DNA of 64,000 nt from JAZKIX01 sp040384645 (GTDB lineage Bacteria > Pseudomonadota > Gammaproteobacteria > Burkholderiales > Burkholderiaceae_D): the NCBI GenBank assembly GCA_040384645.1, contig JAZKIX010000070.1, forward strand, positions 90,317 to 154,316. Reading direction: 5' to 3'. Shown here piece by piece: positions 16,488 to 25,914 of this stretch (position 1 is its first letter; every line of letters begins with the position of its first letter). Under the pieces are notes generated by a model. That model was not told the origin of the DNA and ran no database searches. It saw only the letters and a list, made by a program, of their open reading frames with translations. Both the position numbers and the translations under genes were made by a program.

Positions 16488-17588
16488 ATGAAAAAATCAC
16501 TTCTTGCACTCGCCCTTCTTGGCGTATTTGCAAGTGCTGCACAAGCACAATCGGCTATTACAATTTACGGTTCCATTGATGGCGGCCTGCGCAACCAAAC
16601 GAACGTTAATGCCGCTGGCGATAGCAGATTGACTTTTGGCTCGGGTACCTACAACTCCAACCGTTTAGGCTTTAAGGGTACAGAAGAGTTGACTAATGGC
16701 TTGAAAGCCAATTTCGTCCTCGAATCAGGTTTCAACGTCGGAACCGGCGCGTTAGACACAGCTCCTACCACTACAACCAATGCAGCTGGCGTTAGCACAA
16801 CGTCTGCTTCGACATTGTTTAACCGTTCCGCTTGGCTCGGTTTGCAAGGTGGCTTCGGTGAAGTCAATGTTGGACGCCAATACGGTGTCGCATTTAAAAC
16901 GATCGCTGATTACGATCCATTCAACTACAAATTCACCGGCGTTATTCCAGCTTCTACGCTCGCCTCAGGCATGGGTGTCGGTTCGATTGGCGGCACTGGC
17001 GTAGGCAATGGACGTCTCGATAACGATTTGCAATATACCGGTACCTTCGGCCCAGTCAAAGTACGCGCTGAATACGCTTTGGGCGAAATCGCCGGTAGCG
17101 CAACTCAAAATGCCAAGCAAGGTCTTGGTGTGAGCTTCGCGAATGGCCCGATTAAACTGGGTGCTGCATATAGCGCCAGAAAAACTAATCGCGGTACAGC
17201 AACAGTGGTTGATTACAAAGATTTCAAGAGCTACACATTGGGCGGTTCGTACACCATGGGTGCATTGCGTGGTGCAGTGGGTTTTGTTAGCCAATCCCAA
17301 GATGCAACAGTCAATGAAGGCAAGGACAAATTTGGCTGGGGTGGTTTGAGCTATAAAGTTAGCGATGCTGCTGAAATTACTGGCGCTTACTACCGTACAC
17401 AAAGTACCGCTGTTTTAACTGGTGCAGATGGTCGTAAAGAACTCTACATCGTTGGTGCAACTTATGCATTCTCCAAGCGTACCAACCTGTATGCAGACCT
17501 CGATTACACCCGTCTGAACGGTTTTTACAAAGTGGGTACAAAGACCACCCAAACTGGTGTGTCAGTCGGTATCAACCACTTGTTTTAA
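16488..17588 (+). CDS. Gram-negative general porin
   Basis: A 366-residue trimeric porin of the Burkholderia/Omp32 type: signal peptide MKKSLLALALLGVFASAAQA, then SAITIYGSIDGGLRNQTN, the SRLGFKG-like SNRLGFKGTEELTNGLKANF strand pair, NRSAWLGLQGGFGEVNVGRQYG (loop 3 entry), and a final strand ending in GVSVGINHLF with the C-terminal Phe needed for outer-membrane insertion. It is a passive channel for small solutes. The region has the lower GC and biased codons of a highly expressed gene. A strong terminator follows. Confidence 0.95.
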   Translation: MKKSLLALALLGVFASAAQAQSAITIYGSIDGGLRNQTNVNAAGDSRLTFGSGTYNSNRLGFKGTEELTNGLKANFVLESGFNVGTGALDTAPTTTTNAAGVSTTSASTLFNRSAWLGLQGGFGEVNVGRQYGVAFKTIADYDPFNYKFTGVIPASTLASGMGVGSIGGTGVGNGRLDNDLQYTGTFGPVKVRAEYALGEIAGSATQNAKQGLGVSFANGPIKLGAAYSARKTNRGTATVVDYKDFKSYTLGGSYTMGALRGAVGFVSQSQDATVNEGKDKFGWGGLSYKVSDAAEITGAYYRTQSTAVLTGADGRKELYIVGATYAFSKRTNLYADLDYTRLNGFYKVGTKTTQTGVSVGINHLF

Positions 17589-17643
17589 GACTGTATAGAT
17601 CTGGCCGGATAGAAACTTAGCTCTTCCGGCAATCAAACTAAAA

Positions 17644-17670
17644 GGGCTCACATATCTGTGAGCCCTTTTT
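17644..17670. terminator. Bidirectional terminator between porin and dapF
   Basis: GGGCTCACA (17644-17652) pairs with TGTGAGCCC (17657-17665), with AAA before and TTTTT after, so it works for the porin on plus and dapF on minus. Confidence 0.92.
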
Positions 17671-17719
17671 GCATCCGGCTACATACAGGCGCATTTCAAG
17701 CCACGTAGCGCAGTACACA

Positions 17720-18583
17720 TCAAATGTCGATTTCACCCTCGAATACTGTCACGGCCGGCCCCGTCATCAGCACTGGCTGCGTTTCACCAGCCCATGCAAT
17801 GGCCAATACGCCGCCACGCGTCTGTACCCTGACCGGCGAGTCCAGCAGTCCGCGCCGGATACCTGCCACCACGGCAGCACATGCGCCAGTGCCACAGGCC
17901 AGTGTTTCGCCAGCGCCACGCTCGTATACCCGCAGCTTGATTTGGTGCCGATCGACTATTTGCATGAAGCCGGCGTTGACGCGTTTGGGGAAACACGGGT
18001 GATATTCAATCAAGGGGCCATCGATCAATACCGGCGCACTATCGACATCGGCCACTACTTGTATCGCGTGAGGGTTGCCCATCGACAAGGCCGACACCAG
18101 TACCGTACGCGCCTGCTCGCCGGCACCGAGGTTCAAGGGCCATAAAGTGTCGCGTCCTTCCGGCTGCGCCCTCAAGTTGCCTGGCGTGAATGGCACATCT
18201 GCCGCGTGCAAGACGGGCGCGCCCATATCGACCGTGACATCACCATCGTCTTCCAACGTCAACTCAATCACGCCGGCCATGGTTTCGACCTTGATGCTGC
18301 GTTTATCGGTGAGCTTCTTGTCAGTCACGAATTTGACGAAGGCACGTGCGCCATTGCCGCATTGTTCGACCTCGCCGCCATCGGCGTTGTAAATCCGGTA
18401 GCGGAAATCGATCCCTGCACCGGCGGCACGATCCACTACCAACATTTGGTCGGCACCGATGCCGAACCGGCGATCCGCCAGCAATCGCCACTGGTCGGGG
18501 CTAAGCGCGATCTGTTGGCGAATCGCATCGATGACGATGAAATCATTGCCGGCACCGTGCATCTTGGTAAATTGAATTTTCAT
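17720..18583 (-). CDS. dapF: Diaminopimelate epimerase
   Basis: A 287-residue enzyme that interconverts LL- and meso-diaminopimelate for lysine and peptidoglycan. Both catalytic cysteines are visible: VEQCGNGARAF (about residue 83) and ETLACGTGACAA (about 228). The start MKIQFTKMHGAGNDF is the standard one, so ATG at 18583 is preferred to the longer open frame. Repeat copy 4 lies about 30 bp upstream on the opposite strand. Downstream it faces the porin across a shared terminator. Confidence 0.96.
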   Translation of the reverse strand: MKIQFTKMHGAGNDFIVIDAIRQQIALSPDQWRLLADRRFGIGADQMLVVDRAAGAGIDFRYRIYNADGGEVEQCGNGARAFVKFVTDKKLTDKRSIKVETMAGVIELTLEDDGDVTVDMGAPVLHAADVPFTPGNLRAQPEGRDTLWPLNLGAGEQARTVLVSALSMGNPHAIQVVADVDSAPVLIDGPLIEYHPCFPKRVNAGFMQIVDRHQIKLRVYERGAGETLACGTGACAAVVAGIRRGLLDSPVRVQTRGGVLAIAWAGETQPVLMTGPAVTVFEGEIDI

Positions 18584-18613
18584 GGTTTTGAGCTGATACT
18601 CATATAATAAATA

Positions 18614-18688
18614 GGGGGTATAGGTCAATATCATGCCGCACCCGCAGGCATTCATTGCGTCAAAATAAATACTGCGGTCAGTATATTT
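18614..18688 (+). repeat. Interspersed GGGGGTAT/CCCGCA element, copy 4
   Basis: GGGGGTATAGGTC at 18614, ACCCGCAGGC at 18640, ATTCATTGCG, then the hairpin ATACTG/CAGTAT (18669-18684, loop CGGT) and ATTTG. It runs from the dapF 5' side toward the 3' end of the lpxL-like gene, 23 bp short of its stop. The inner helix CAAT/ATTG can form. Confidence 0.87.
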
Positions 18689-18707
18689 GCCGCCTAAACT
18701 CTAAAAA

Positions 18708-19610
18708 TCACTTCATCGGGAGCGGCAAAGTATTCGGCGGATTGGCCATATAAACACTCGGCACACCCGGTGGGCGGGTTTTAAAACGCTTGTGGGTCCA
18801 AAAATATTCTGCCGGCGTTTCCAACACCCGTGCCTCGATAAAAGCATTCATCTGGCGCACTGCCGCCAGCGTATCGTCGCCCGGATAATTTTCCCATGCG
18901 GGATAAAACGTCACTTTCCAACCTTGATAATTGGGTAGGGAAGTCGCCACCACCGGTACCACTTTGGCCCCGGTCGCTGCCGCGATGCGCGGCGCCGCGG
19001 TCAACGTCGCCGCCGGAATACCGAAAAATGGAATAAAGTCGGCGTCTTTCGCACCGAAATCCATATCCGGCAACATGAAGAAGGGCAAGCCATCACGCAT
19101 GGCACGAATGATCGGTTTCACACCTTCGCTACGGGCAAACAACTTGATCGGCCGGAAGCGCGAACGACCGCGCCGGATCGCTTCGTCAAACACACGGTTC
19201 GACTGGCGGGTGTAAATCGAGCAAAGCGACGACTCCATCATCACCGCCACGCCCGCCACATCGAGTCCGACAAAATGCGGACATAACAAAATCGTCGGCC
19301 CGGCTTGGATCGTGTCCATCGGCACCGCCGGTTCGACCACGATCAGTTTTTTCAGCCGCGCCTCGGACGACCACCACAACACGCCACGCTCCCATACGCT
19401 GCGCGAGTAAGCTTGAAAATGCCGTTGGGCGATCTGTATGCGCTCGGCTTCAGACAAATTGGGCAAGCACAATCGCAAATTAATCAAGGCGATTTGGCGG
19501 CGTTTCTTCAGCAAGCGATACAGTAAAGCGCCAATGGCATCGCCGATCCGGCCCAATATCGGCAAAGGCAGCCAATGCATCAGCCACATCAAGAGCAGCA
19601 GCAATCTCAT
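18708..19610 (-). CDS. LpxL/HtrB-family lysophospholipid acyltransferase
   Basis: A 300-residue inner-membrane acyltransferase: an N-terminal hydrophobic anchor (RLLLLLMWLMHWLPLPILG), the LPLAT core with ILLCPHFVGLD (HxxxxD catalytic pair) near residue 110, LPDMDFGAKDADFIPFFG near 185, and AEYFWTHKRFKTRPPG at the end. It would add a secondary acyl chain to lipid A. It overlaps the next acyltransferase by 4 bp, so they are translationally coupled. Which chain each adds cannot be told from sequence. Confidence 0.9.
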   Translation of the reverse strand: MRLLLLLMWLMHWLPLPILGRIGDAIGALLYRLLKKRRQIALINLRLCLPNLSEAERIQIAQRHFQAYSRSVWERGVLWWSSEARLKKLIVVEPAVPMDTIQAGPTILLCPHFVGLDVAGVAVMMESSLCSIYTRQSNRVFDEAIRRGRSRFRPIKLFARSEGVKPIIRAMRDGLPFFMLPDMDFGAKDADFIPFFGIPAATLTAAPRIAAATGAKVVPVVATSLPNYQGWKVTFYPAWENYPGDDTLAAVRQMNAFIEARVLETPAEYFWTHKRFKTRPPGVPSVYMANPPNTLPLPMK

Positions 19611-20533
19611 GCCACCTCCTTGCGCTCGTCGGCCGATGCTGGCGACGAGGCGATAGATACCGGCTCTGCTACGCCGGGCGGGGTTTTGTAGCGGTTATAA
19701 CTCCAGAAATATTGCGCGGGACATTGCCCAATCAATTTTTCCATACCACGATTGACGGCGGCCGCTTGCTGCTGTGCACTGTCGCCCAAATTTTCTTCAA
19801 AAGCAGCGAAACGCACCACATAGCCCTGTCCGCCCGCGACACGTTCGGCGTAAGACAGGATCAGGATGGCGCCGGTCATTTGCTGCAACTTGGTCGGCAA
19901 GGTCATGGTGTAAGCCGGTTTGCCAAAGAAATCAGCCCACACGCCTTCGCCATCTTGCGGCACCTGGTCGGGTAAGAGCCCAATCGGCAATCCCTTCTTC
20001 AGCGTCTTGGCCAAGGTGCGCACCCCCGATAAATTGGCTGGCGCCAGTGCCAGATTGTGGCGGGCGCGGGCATTTTCAATCAATGGCTTCAAGGCGGCTT
20101 TGCGCGGCGGACGATACATGACGGTGAGCGGCGTGTGTAGCGCAATCGATTGCGCGATGATTTCGAAGCAGCCCAGATGCGGCGTCAAGAAAATCACCCC
20201 GCGCCCGGTATCAAGCGCGGCCTGCACCAAATCCCAATTCTCGATCTTGACACTGGCGGCAACCCGCTCGGGCGGTGCGCACCAGACAAAAGCCAGTTCA
20301 ACGATGCTCTTGCCGGCTTCCGCGACCGATGCCGATAAATGGCTAGCAAAACCGGCGCGGCTAATATTGTCTTTCAAAAGTTTGCGATACGAAGGCGAAG
20401 CCAGATAGACCAGGCGTCCCAAACCTGCACCCAAGGCATGCAGGGTGGACAAAGGTAATTTCGATAACAAACGGAAAGAAAAAACGAGCATGTGGACTAA
20501 AAATACACCAAAAATGAACCGGAGAATCCGCAA
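19607..20533 (-). CDS. LpxL/HtrB-family lauroyl acyltransferase-like protein
   Basis: A 308-residue paralogue of the following gene: N-terminal membrane helix (ILRFIFGVFLVHMLVF), TPHLGCFE (HxxxxE catalytic motif) at about 122, MYRPPRKAALKP, LPDQVPQDGEGVWADFFGKP, and the QYFWSYNRYKTPPG close. The HxxxxE form is normal for HtrB/MsbB enzymes. It is first in the pair and divergent from metK, as in other Burkholderiales. Confidence 0.9.
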   Translation of the reverse strand: MRILRFIFGVFLVHMLVFSFRLLSKLPLSTLHALGAGLGRLVYLASPSYRKLLKDNISRAGFASHLSASVAEAGKSIVELAFVWCAPPERVAASVKIENWDLVQAALDTGRGVIFLTPHLGCFEIIAQSIALHTPLTVMYRPPRKAALKPLIENARARHNLALAPANLSGVRTLAKTLKKGLPIGLLPDQVPQDGEGVWADFFGKPAYTMTLPTKLQQMTGAILILSYAERVAGGQGYVVRFAAFEENLGDSAQQQAAAVNRGMEKLIGQCPAQYFWSYNRYKTPPGVAEPVSIASSPASADERKEVA

Positions 20534-20598
20534 GAAAAATAGTGCTTTTTGTCAAACATGTGACAAGAGGCGTAAAATATCACGAATGCTGGGGTTTG

Positions 20599-20710
20599 AA
20601 GGACTCTTAAGGACTCTTACTTAGCATCATCCGCCGAGTTAACACAGACAACTTGCGAGGCGGCATATAAATTTCGCTAAAGCGTCGCAGGCTCATTCGG
20701 TTCCCGCGAC
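20599..20710 (+). promoter_or_regulatory. metK upstream region: direct repeat and possible structured leader
   Basis: AAGGACTCTT occurs twice in tandem at 20599-20618, a possible operator. Then CCGCC (20631) pairs with GGCGG (20659), with GAGTT/AACTT inside, and GTCGC (20684) pairs with GCGAC (20706). Two GC-rich stems just before metK suggest a leader RNA. I looked for the SAH and SAM riboswitch cores and found only a fragment (GCAGGCTC), not a full match. Confidence 0.4.
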
Positions 20711-20737
20711 AGTCACCCACTCGCTAAAGGAATCACA

Positions 20738-21901
20738 ATGACTCAAGACTATCTTTTTACCTCTGAATCCGTCTCCGAAGGCCACCCCGACAAAGTCGCG
20801 GATCAAATTTCCGACGCCATCCTCGACGCCATCCTGACGCAAGACCCAACCGCGCGGGTTGCCGCCGAAACCTTATGTAATACCGGCCTGGTTGTCTTAG
20901 CCGGTGAAATCACCACCCACGCCAACGTCGATTACATCCAGATTGCGCGCGAAACCATCAAGCGCATCGGTTACGACAATACTGATTTCGGTATCGATTA
21001 TCGCGGTTGCGCCGTCATGGTGTGCTACGACAAGCAATCGCCCGATATCGCCCAAGGCGTGGATGAAGGACGCGGTATCGACCTCGATCAAGGTGCCGGC
21101 GACCAAGGCCTGATGTTCGGTTATGCCTGTGATGAAACCGCTGAATTAATGCCCGCCGCAATCCATTACGCCCATCGCTTAGTCGAGCGTCAATCGCAAT
21201 TGCGCAAGGATGGCCGGCTGCCATGGTTGCGTCCCGATGCCAAATCGCAAGTCACGCTGCGCTATGTCGATGGCCGTCCGGTCGGGGTCGATACCGTCGT
21301 GTTGTCAACTCAGCATGCGCCCGAGATGACGCATTCTGTGATTGAAGAAGCCGTAATCGAAGACATCATCAAGAAAGTATTGCCGCACGAATGGCTGGTC
21401 AATACCCGTTACCTGGTCAATCCGACCGGGCGTTTTGTCATCGGCGGGCCGCAAGGCGATTGCGGTTTAACTGGGCGCAAGATCATTGTCGATACCTACG
21501 GCGGCGCGTGCCCGCATGGCGGCGGTGCTTTTTCCGGTAAAGACCCTACCAAAGTCGACCGTTCAGCCGCGTATGCCGCACGTTACGTCGCCAAGAATAT
21601 CGTCGCTGCTGGCTTGGCGCGTCAGTGCCAGATTCAGGTCAGTTATGCTATCGGCGTCGCCAAGCCAATCAATATCACGGTTTATACCGAAGGCACCGGC
21701 GTCATCCCGGATGAAAAAATCGCCGAATTGGTCCGGCGCCATTTCGACTTGCGTCCAAAAGGCATCGTGCAAATGCTCGACCTGTTGCGTCCGATCTACC
21801 AAAAAACGGCGGCGTATGGTCACTTCGGTCGTGAAGAGCCGGAATTTAGCTGGGAACGCACCGACAAGGCTGCGGCCTTGCGCGCTGACGCAGGCTTATA
21901 A
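20738..21901 (+). CDS. metK: S-adenosylmethionine synthetase
   Basis: A 387-residue MAT that makes S-adenosylmethionine from ATP and methionine. It has the N-terminal FTSESVSEGHPDKVADQISD (ATP/methionine site), GAGDQGLMFGYACDET, the GGGAFSGKDPTKVDRSAAY P-loop-like motif, and the C-terminal YGHFGRE. The length is normal. AAAGGA precedes the ATG. Upstream is a candidate structured leader; it is divergent from the acyltransferase pair. Confidence 0.98.
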   Translation: MTQDYLFTSESVSEGHPDKVADQISDAILDAILTQDPTARVAAETLCNTGLVVLAGEITTHANVDYIQIARETIKRIGYDNTDFGIDYRGCAVMVCYDKQSPDIAQGVDEGRGIDLDQGAGDQGLMFGYACDETAELMPAAIHYAHRLVERQSQLRKDGRLPWLRPDAKSQVTLRYVDGRPVGVDTVVLSTQHAPEMTHSVIEEAVIEDIIKKVLPHEWLVNTRYLVNPTGRFVIGGPQGDCGLTGRKIIVDTYGGACPHGGGAFSGKDPTKVDRSAAYAARYVAKNIVAAGLARQCQIQVSYAIGVAKPINITVYTEGTGVIPDEKIAELVRRHFDLRPKGIVQMLDLLRPIYQKTAAYGHFGREEPEFSWERTDKAAALRADAGL

Positions 21902-21998
21902 TCCCAGCTTGCGCCGGGGCTTGGCGAAATTATTCAACAATTGCGCCAACGCCCTGGCTGAAACTGACCGCGCGTATTCTGTCGAATGGGCGCTCTTT

Positions 21999-22940
21999 AT
22001 GCGCCCCTTTTTTCTCCTTCCCCTCCTGTATTTCAACGCACTGCCGGCCTTAGCGTCAGTGATCGCACCGGCTGCGCCCTCGCCAGCGAGCATGGCCGCT
22101 TGGTGCAAACAACTGAGTATGCGCATTCCCACCGTGTCGCAAAGCCATTGCCAAGAGAGCGCCTTGTTGCCCGCAGGCGCACGTTCGCACAAGGGTTTTC
22201 CGATCCTGGTGCGCGATATCGTACCGCCGGTGGCGAGCAGCGCGTTGCCGCCGTCCAAGCTTCGGCCGGTACGGGTCTTGGTATTGGGCGGGATTCATGG
22301 CGATGAATTGACCGCCTCGGCCATCGTGTTCCACTGGATACAACAAATGCAAACGCCAGCGGCCAAATCGATCCACTGGAAAGTCGCACCGGTGGTCAAC
22401 CCGGACGGCTTGCTAGCCGCCAAGCCGATGCGGGTCAACGCCAATGGCGTCGATCTCAACCGCAACTTTCCCACCCCGCATTGGCTACAAGAAGCGCCCA
22501 AATATTGGGCCAAGGCGACCGGCAGCGACCCGCGCCGCTTTCCCGGTAGCGCGCCACTATCGGAGCCGGAAAGCCGCTGGGTCAATGACACCATCGAACG
22601 TTTCCAGCCGGACGTCATCGTCTCGGTGCACGCGCCCTTTGGGGTGCTCGACTTCGACGGCCCGGCCACGCCGCCGCAACGCTTTGGCCGCTTGATGTAT
22701 AACCGCGTCGGCGTATATCCCGGCTCACTGGGCAATTACAGCGGTTTGCATAAGCAAGTGCCAATCATCACGATTGAATTGCCAAACGCACAAAACATGC
22801 CGCCGGCGGCAGAAACGCAACGTATCTGGCAAGACATGCTGCGCTGGATCAGGCGCAATGTGCAGCCGCGCACGAAGCCTGCAACGCTAGTGCAAACGCC
22901 ACCGGCAGCGCCGCTCAGTTTGGCGCAAGAGCAAAAATAA
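21999..22940 (+). CDS. M14-family zinc carboxypeptidase, MpaA-like
   Basis: A 313-residue exported peptidase: an N-terminal signal peptide (FFLLPLLYFNALPALA) and an M14 fold with GGIHGDELTAS (zinc His and Glu), NANGVDLNRNFP (substrate Arg/Asn), VSVHAPFG (third zinc ligand His) and TIELPNA (catalytic Glu). It resembles murein tripeptide amidase MpaA, which cleaves the gamma-D-Glu-mDAP bond, though an exported location points to the periplasm. The start at 21999 was chosen because it begins the signal peptide; the longer open frame overlaps metK and is a shadow there. Confidence 0.85.
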   Translation: MRPFFLLPLLYFNALPALASVIAPAAPSPASMAAWCKQLSMRIPTVSQSHCQESALLPAGARSHKGFPILVRDIVPPVASSALPPSKLRPVRVLVLGGIHGDELTASAIVFHWIQQMQTPAAKSIHWKVAPVVNPDGLLAAKPMRVNANGVDLNRNFPTPHWLQEAPKYWAKATGSDPRRFPGSAPLSEPESRWVNDTIERFQPDVIVSVHAPFGVLDFDGPATPPQRFGRLMYNRVGVYPGSLGNYSGLHKQVPIITIELPNAQNMPPAAETQRIWQDMLRWIRRNVQPRTKPATLVQTPPAAPLSLAQEQK

Positions 22941-22974
22941 TGGTCGAAATCTACCGATATATGACGATATTGAA

Positions 22975-23047
22975 GGGGTATATGCCAAATCATAGGCTAT
23001 CCCGCACGGCTTTATTGGCGCTTTAAAAATACACAGGGTAGTATTTA
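22975..23047 (+). repeat. Interspersed GGGGGTAT/CCCGCA element, copy 5
   Basis: GGGGTATATGCCAA at 22975, TATCCCGCACGG at 22999-23010, TTTATTGGCG, then ATAC...GTAT (23029-23044). Same strand as the peptidase gene, starting 34 bp past its stop. This copy forms the clearest inner helix, GCCAA with TTGGC. Confidence 0.87.
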
Positions 23048-23125
23048 TTTAGCTAAATTTGCCTGTTTGCTTATTTTTGAACCGGCTTTGACTAGCTACT
23101 GACCAATCCGACAGGAGAAGATGCA

Positions 23126-24196
23126 ATGAATGCGGAGCAAAAGAAAATTTGCGTAGGTTTGGTCGGCTTCGGATTTGCCGGTTCCACCTTTCATGCTCCG
23201 GTGATTGCGGCAGTCGATGCGCTGCAATTGGTGGCGGTTGCTTCCAGCCAGGCCGAAGCGGTGCATGCAGCGTGGCCGACGGTAAGGGTGATGCCAGAAG
23301 CCAGCCAGTTATTCGCCGACCCGGACGTGGATTTGGTCGTGATTGCCGCCCCTAATGAAGCGCATTTCAGCCTGGCGCTGGCAGCTTTATCGGCCGGCAA
23401 ACATGTGGTGGTCGACAAGCCATTTACCATCACCAGTGCTGAAGCGGCAATCCTGATCGCTTGCGCACGGCAAAATAATCGGCTCTTGAGCGTGTATCAC
23501 AACCGGCGCTGGGATGCAGATTTTTTGAGCTTGCAAGATTTGCTGGCGCAGGGGACTTTGGGTCGGATTGCCACCTTTGAATCGCATTTCGACCGCTTCC
23601 GACCCCAGATCAAGCAGCGCTGGCGTGAGCTCGATAGTCCCGGCGGTGGCTTGTTATACGATCTGGGACCACATCTAATCGATCAGGCGCTGGTTTTGTT
23701 TGGCATGCCAAGCCATTTATTTGCCGACATTGCGTTGCAACGCGATGGCGCCGCGGCAGTCGATTATTTCCATCTGGTGCTGTACTACGCGCAAATGCGG
23801 GTGATTTTGCATGCCGGCAGTCTGGTAAACCAAGTGGGGCCGCGTTTTTCGGTCCATGGCGAGCGCGGCAGTTTCGTCAAGTTCGGGCTTGATCCACAAG
23901 AAGACAGTTTGCGTGCTGGCGGTAACCCACGCGATGCCAACTGGGGCCAGGATGCGGTCAGTGCCCGCCTGAGCCTGGGCAGCAGCGCTGGCGCGATTGA
24001 CTTGCCGATGCGCCGCGGCTGCTATCAAAATTATTATGAAGGCATCGCGACAGCGATAACGCACGGCAGCCCAGCACCGGTCAGCGCTGAAGATGGCATG
24101 CGCGCCATCGTCCTGATCGAAACTGCCTTGCGCAGTGCTGCGTCAGGAAAAGTGCTGGAGTTGGAGCCGATTTCAGCTTCCGCGCACGGGCTGTGA
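23126..24196 (+). CDS. Gfo/Idh/MocA-family oxidoreductase
   Basis: A 356-residue NAD(P)-dependent sugar-type dehydrogenase. The Rossmann fold begins VGLVGFGFAGSTFHAPVI, and the cofactor/substrate lysine is in HVVVDKPFT (DKP, usually EKP) near residue 97. The C-terminal Gfo/Idh domain includes LYDLGPHLIDQAL near 190 (the catalytic His region GxHxxD). It resembles E. coli YdgJ-type enzymes. The substrate is unknown, with no sugar genes nearby. Ribosome-binding site AGGAG precedes the ATG. Confidence 0.9.
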   Translation: MNAEQKKICVGLVGFGFAGSTFHAPVIAAVDALQLVAVASSQAEAVHAAWPTVRVMPEASQLFADPDVDLVVIAAPNEAHFSLALAALSAGKHVVVDKPFTITSAEAAILIACARQNNRLLSVYHNRRWDADFLSLQDLLAQGTLGRIATFESHFDRFRPQIKQRWRELDSPGGGLLYDLGPHLIDQALVLFGMPSHLFADIALQRDGAAAVDYFHLVLYYAQMRVILHAGSLVNQVGPRFSVHGERGSFVKFGLDPQEDSLRAGGNPRDANWGQDAVSARLSLGSSAGAIDLPMRRGCYQNYYEGIATAITHGSPAPVSAEDGMRAIVLIETALRSAASGKVLELEPISASAHGL

Positions 24197-24516
24197 ACCA
24201 ATCCTGGCTGCGACATTGATAAGAAGGTGGATTTGGTAAACACGCAATACCAAAATCCCACAAGAATGGGTCTAAAGTTTCCAATTCAACAAATTTGTGG
24301 ATGGTTTTGCGCAGAATTTAGGCGTTATAATTGCCAGAGGTGTAGAGTTGGATTGAAAGGCATTACTATTCAAATGCACTCCAAACTTGCACTTAACTAA
24401 AAGTTTCATTCTGACCACGGCGACGACGCTTTTGCATGATTTGACGCCAGCTTGTCGTAGATTACCGATTTACAGAGGCTGCTCGCAATAGCACTGATGT
24501 CTTTACAAAACGGATA
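24197..24516. other. Intergenic region with one hairpin
   Basis: 320 bp with no gene. GGATTTGGTA (24229) and TACCAAAATCC (24248-24258) form a hairpin after the oxidoreductase gene, without a T-tract. A TATAAT at 24326-24331 may belong to a promoter for the downstream cyclase gene, but no good -35 is seen. Confidence 0.5.
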
Positions 24517-25554
24517 ATGGACTCACTTCTTAAGCATATGGTGGACCTGACCGGCCACCGCGATCACACGATGCTCGACATCTCGGTGATCTCGGCAGTG
24601 CAGGAATTGGCCGGCGCCGCACAAACCCGCGTACTGTCATTGGTACTTCATCGCAACGAAATTTTTGTACGTCCACGAGCCATCATCAAGGCTGGGTCGA
24701 AAGCCAAAATCGACGATGTGCAAGACACCGATCAACTCGGCGAGTCCATCCAAAAATATCCGATCCTGGCTGAATGCATCGCCTTGCACCAGGACAGCAC
24801 CGAACAAGTTTTACCCGATGGCACTGTCATCATCTGGTTGCCAATCTGGCTCAACGACAAAGTAACTGTTTGTCTCGAAATCACCAATCCCACACCCTAT
24901 ACGCCGCATACCTTGCAAGTGGTGGAAGGGATCGTCAGCGTGTATCGCAATTTCCAGAATTTGCTTGATTACAGCGAACGTGATTCGCTTACCGGCTTAC
25001 TGAATCGCAAGACTTTCGACGATCAACTGGCCAAAATGCTGGCCGCTGGCCACGACACCAGCATCAGCACGGAGACGCAAGAGCGGCGCAACAATTCCGC
25101 CGCCAAGGAGCAATGGCTGGCGGTGATCGACATCGACCATTTCAAACGGGTCAACGACGTTTTTGGCCATATTTATGGCGATGAAGTCTTGATCTTGATC
25201 GCTAATTTAATGCAATCATCGTTTAGGACGCAAGATCGGATTTTCCGCTTTGGTGGCGAAGAGTTTGTCGTCCTGCTGCGCGCCACCACACTGGAAAATG
25301 CGAAAAAAGTAGTCGAGCGCTTCCGCCTCAATGTCGAAAATTATGATTTCCCGCAAGTGGGCCGCATCACCATCAGCCTGGGGTTTGCTCATATTTCTGG
25401 CTACGAATCATCGGTCGTGATTTTGGGGCATGCCGATCAAGCGCTGTATTTCGCAAAAACGCACGGCAGAAATCAAGTTTGCCATTACGATGAACTGGTC
25501 GAACAAGGCTTGCTGCAAGCCGAAACGCGCCATGATGACGTGGAATTTTTTTAG
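24517..25554 (+). CDS. GGDEF diguanylate cyclase
   Basis: A 345-residue protein. Residues 1-150 form an N-terminal sensory domain resembling a GAF fold (LDISVISAVQELAGAAQTR). The GGDEF domain runs from about 160 (DSLTGLLNRKTFDDQ) with active-site FGGEEF near 253. Five residues before it is RTQD, matching the RxxD inhibitory site, so product feedback is likely. The IDIDHFKRVND metal-binding motif is intact, so it should make cyclic di-GMP. No membrane segment. The ATG has only a weak ribosome-binding site. Confidence 0.92.
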   Translation: MDSLLKHMVDLTGHRDHTMLDISVISAVQELAGAAQTRVLSLVLHRNEIFVRPRAIIKAGSKAKIDDVQDTDQLGESIQKYPILAECIALHQDSTEQVLPDGTVIIWLPIWLNDKVTVCLEITNPTPYTPHTLQVVEGIVSVYRNFQNLLDYSERDSLTGLLNRKTFDDQLAKMLAAGHDTSISTETQERRNNSAAKEQWLAVIDIDHFKRVNDVFGHIYGDEVLILIANLMQSSFRTQDRIFRFGGEEFVVLLRATTLENAKKVVERFRLNVENYDFPQVGRITISLGFAHISGYESSVVILGHADQALYFAKTHGRNQVCHYDELVEQGLLQAETRHDDVEFF

Positions 25555-25914
25555 TCCCGCGTATTTTTCTGTGCCTGGTTTATTTTCGCTCACTTTCTCA
25601 TCCATTATTGGGCAGCGTCACCCGTTATCTCGCCATTGCACCTCACGCAACTGGATCAGTTCGAGTTTTTTTCCCCTCAATAAATTCACCGGTCTAAGCC
25701 TACTAAGACTGGGCTAAGCCGAATCACACGTTATTAATCAATCTACTTTTATGTGTGTTGTCGCACGGTTAAATTCCTGCGCCGACAGTATCTTGGCGTC
25801 TCTTCTACGCATTTACGGAAGCGCCAGACGTGGGATTTTCAGTGGCTGGTTGAATCGGAGCGATAGAGCTATTGCACCATCTTGATATTAAATTATTCAA
25901 TAGGAGTAATTCTC
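25555..25914. other. Intergenic region, no gene seen
   Basis: 360 bp of low-complexity, AT-rich sequence before the CsbD gene. It should carry the stress-gene promoter; I could not define one. Confidence 0.5.

Noticed and set aside
20631..20710. SAH riboswitch upstream of metK
   Set aside because: GCAGGCTC resembles part of the core, but the P1 stem and the conserved 3' GGCGCUC are not in place.
21486..21998. Upstream extension of the M14 peptidase gene
   Set aside because: It overlaps metK in another frame; the signal peptide begins at 21999.
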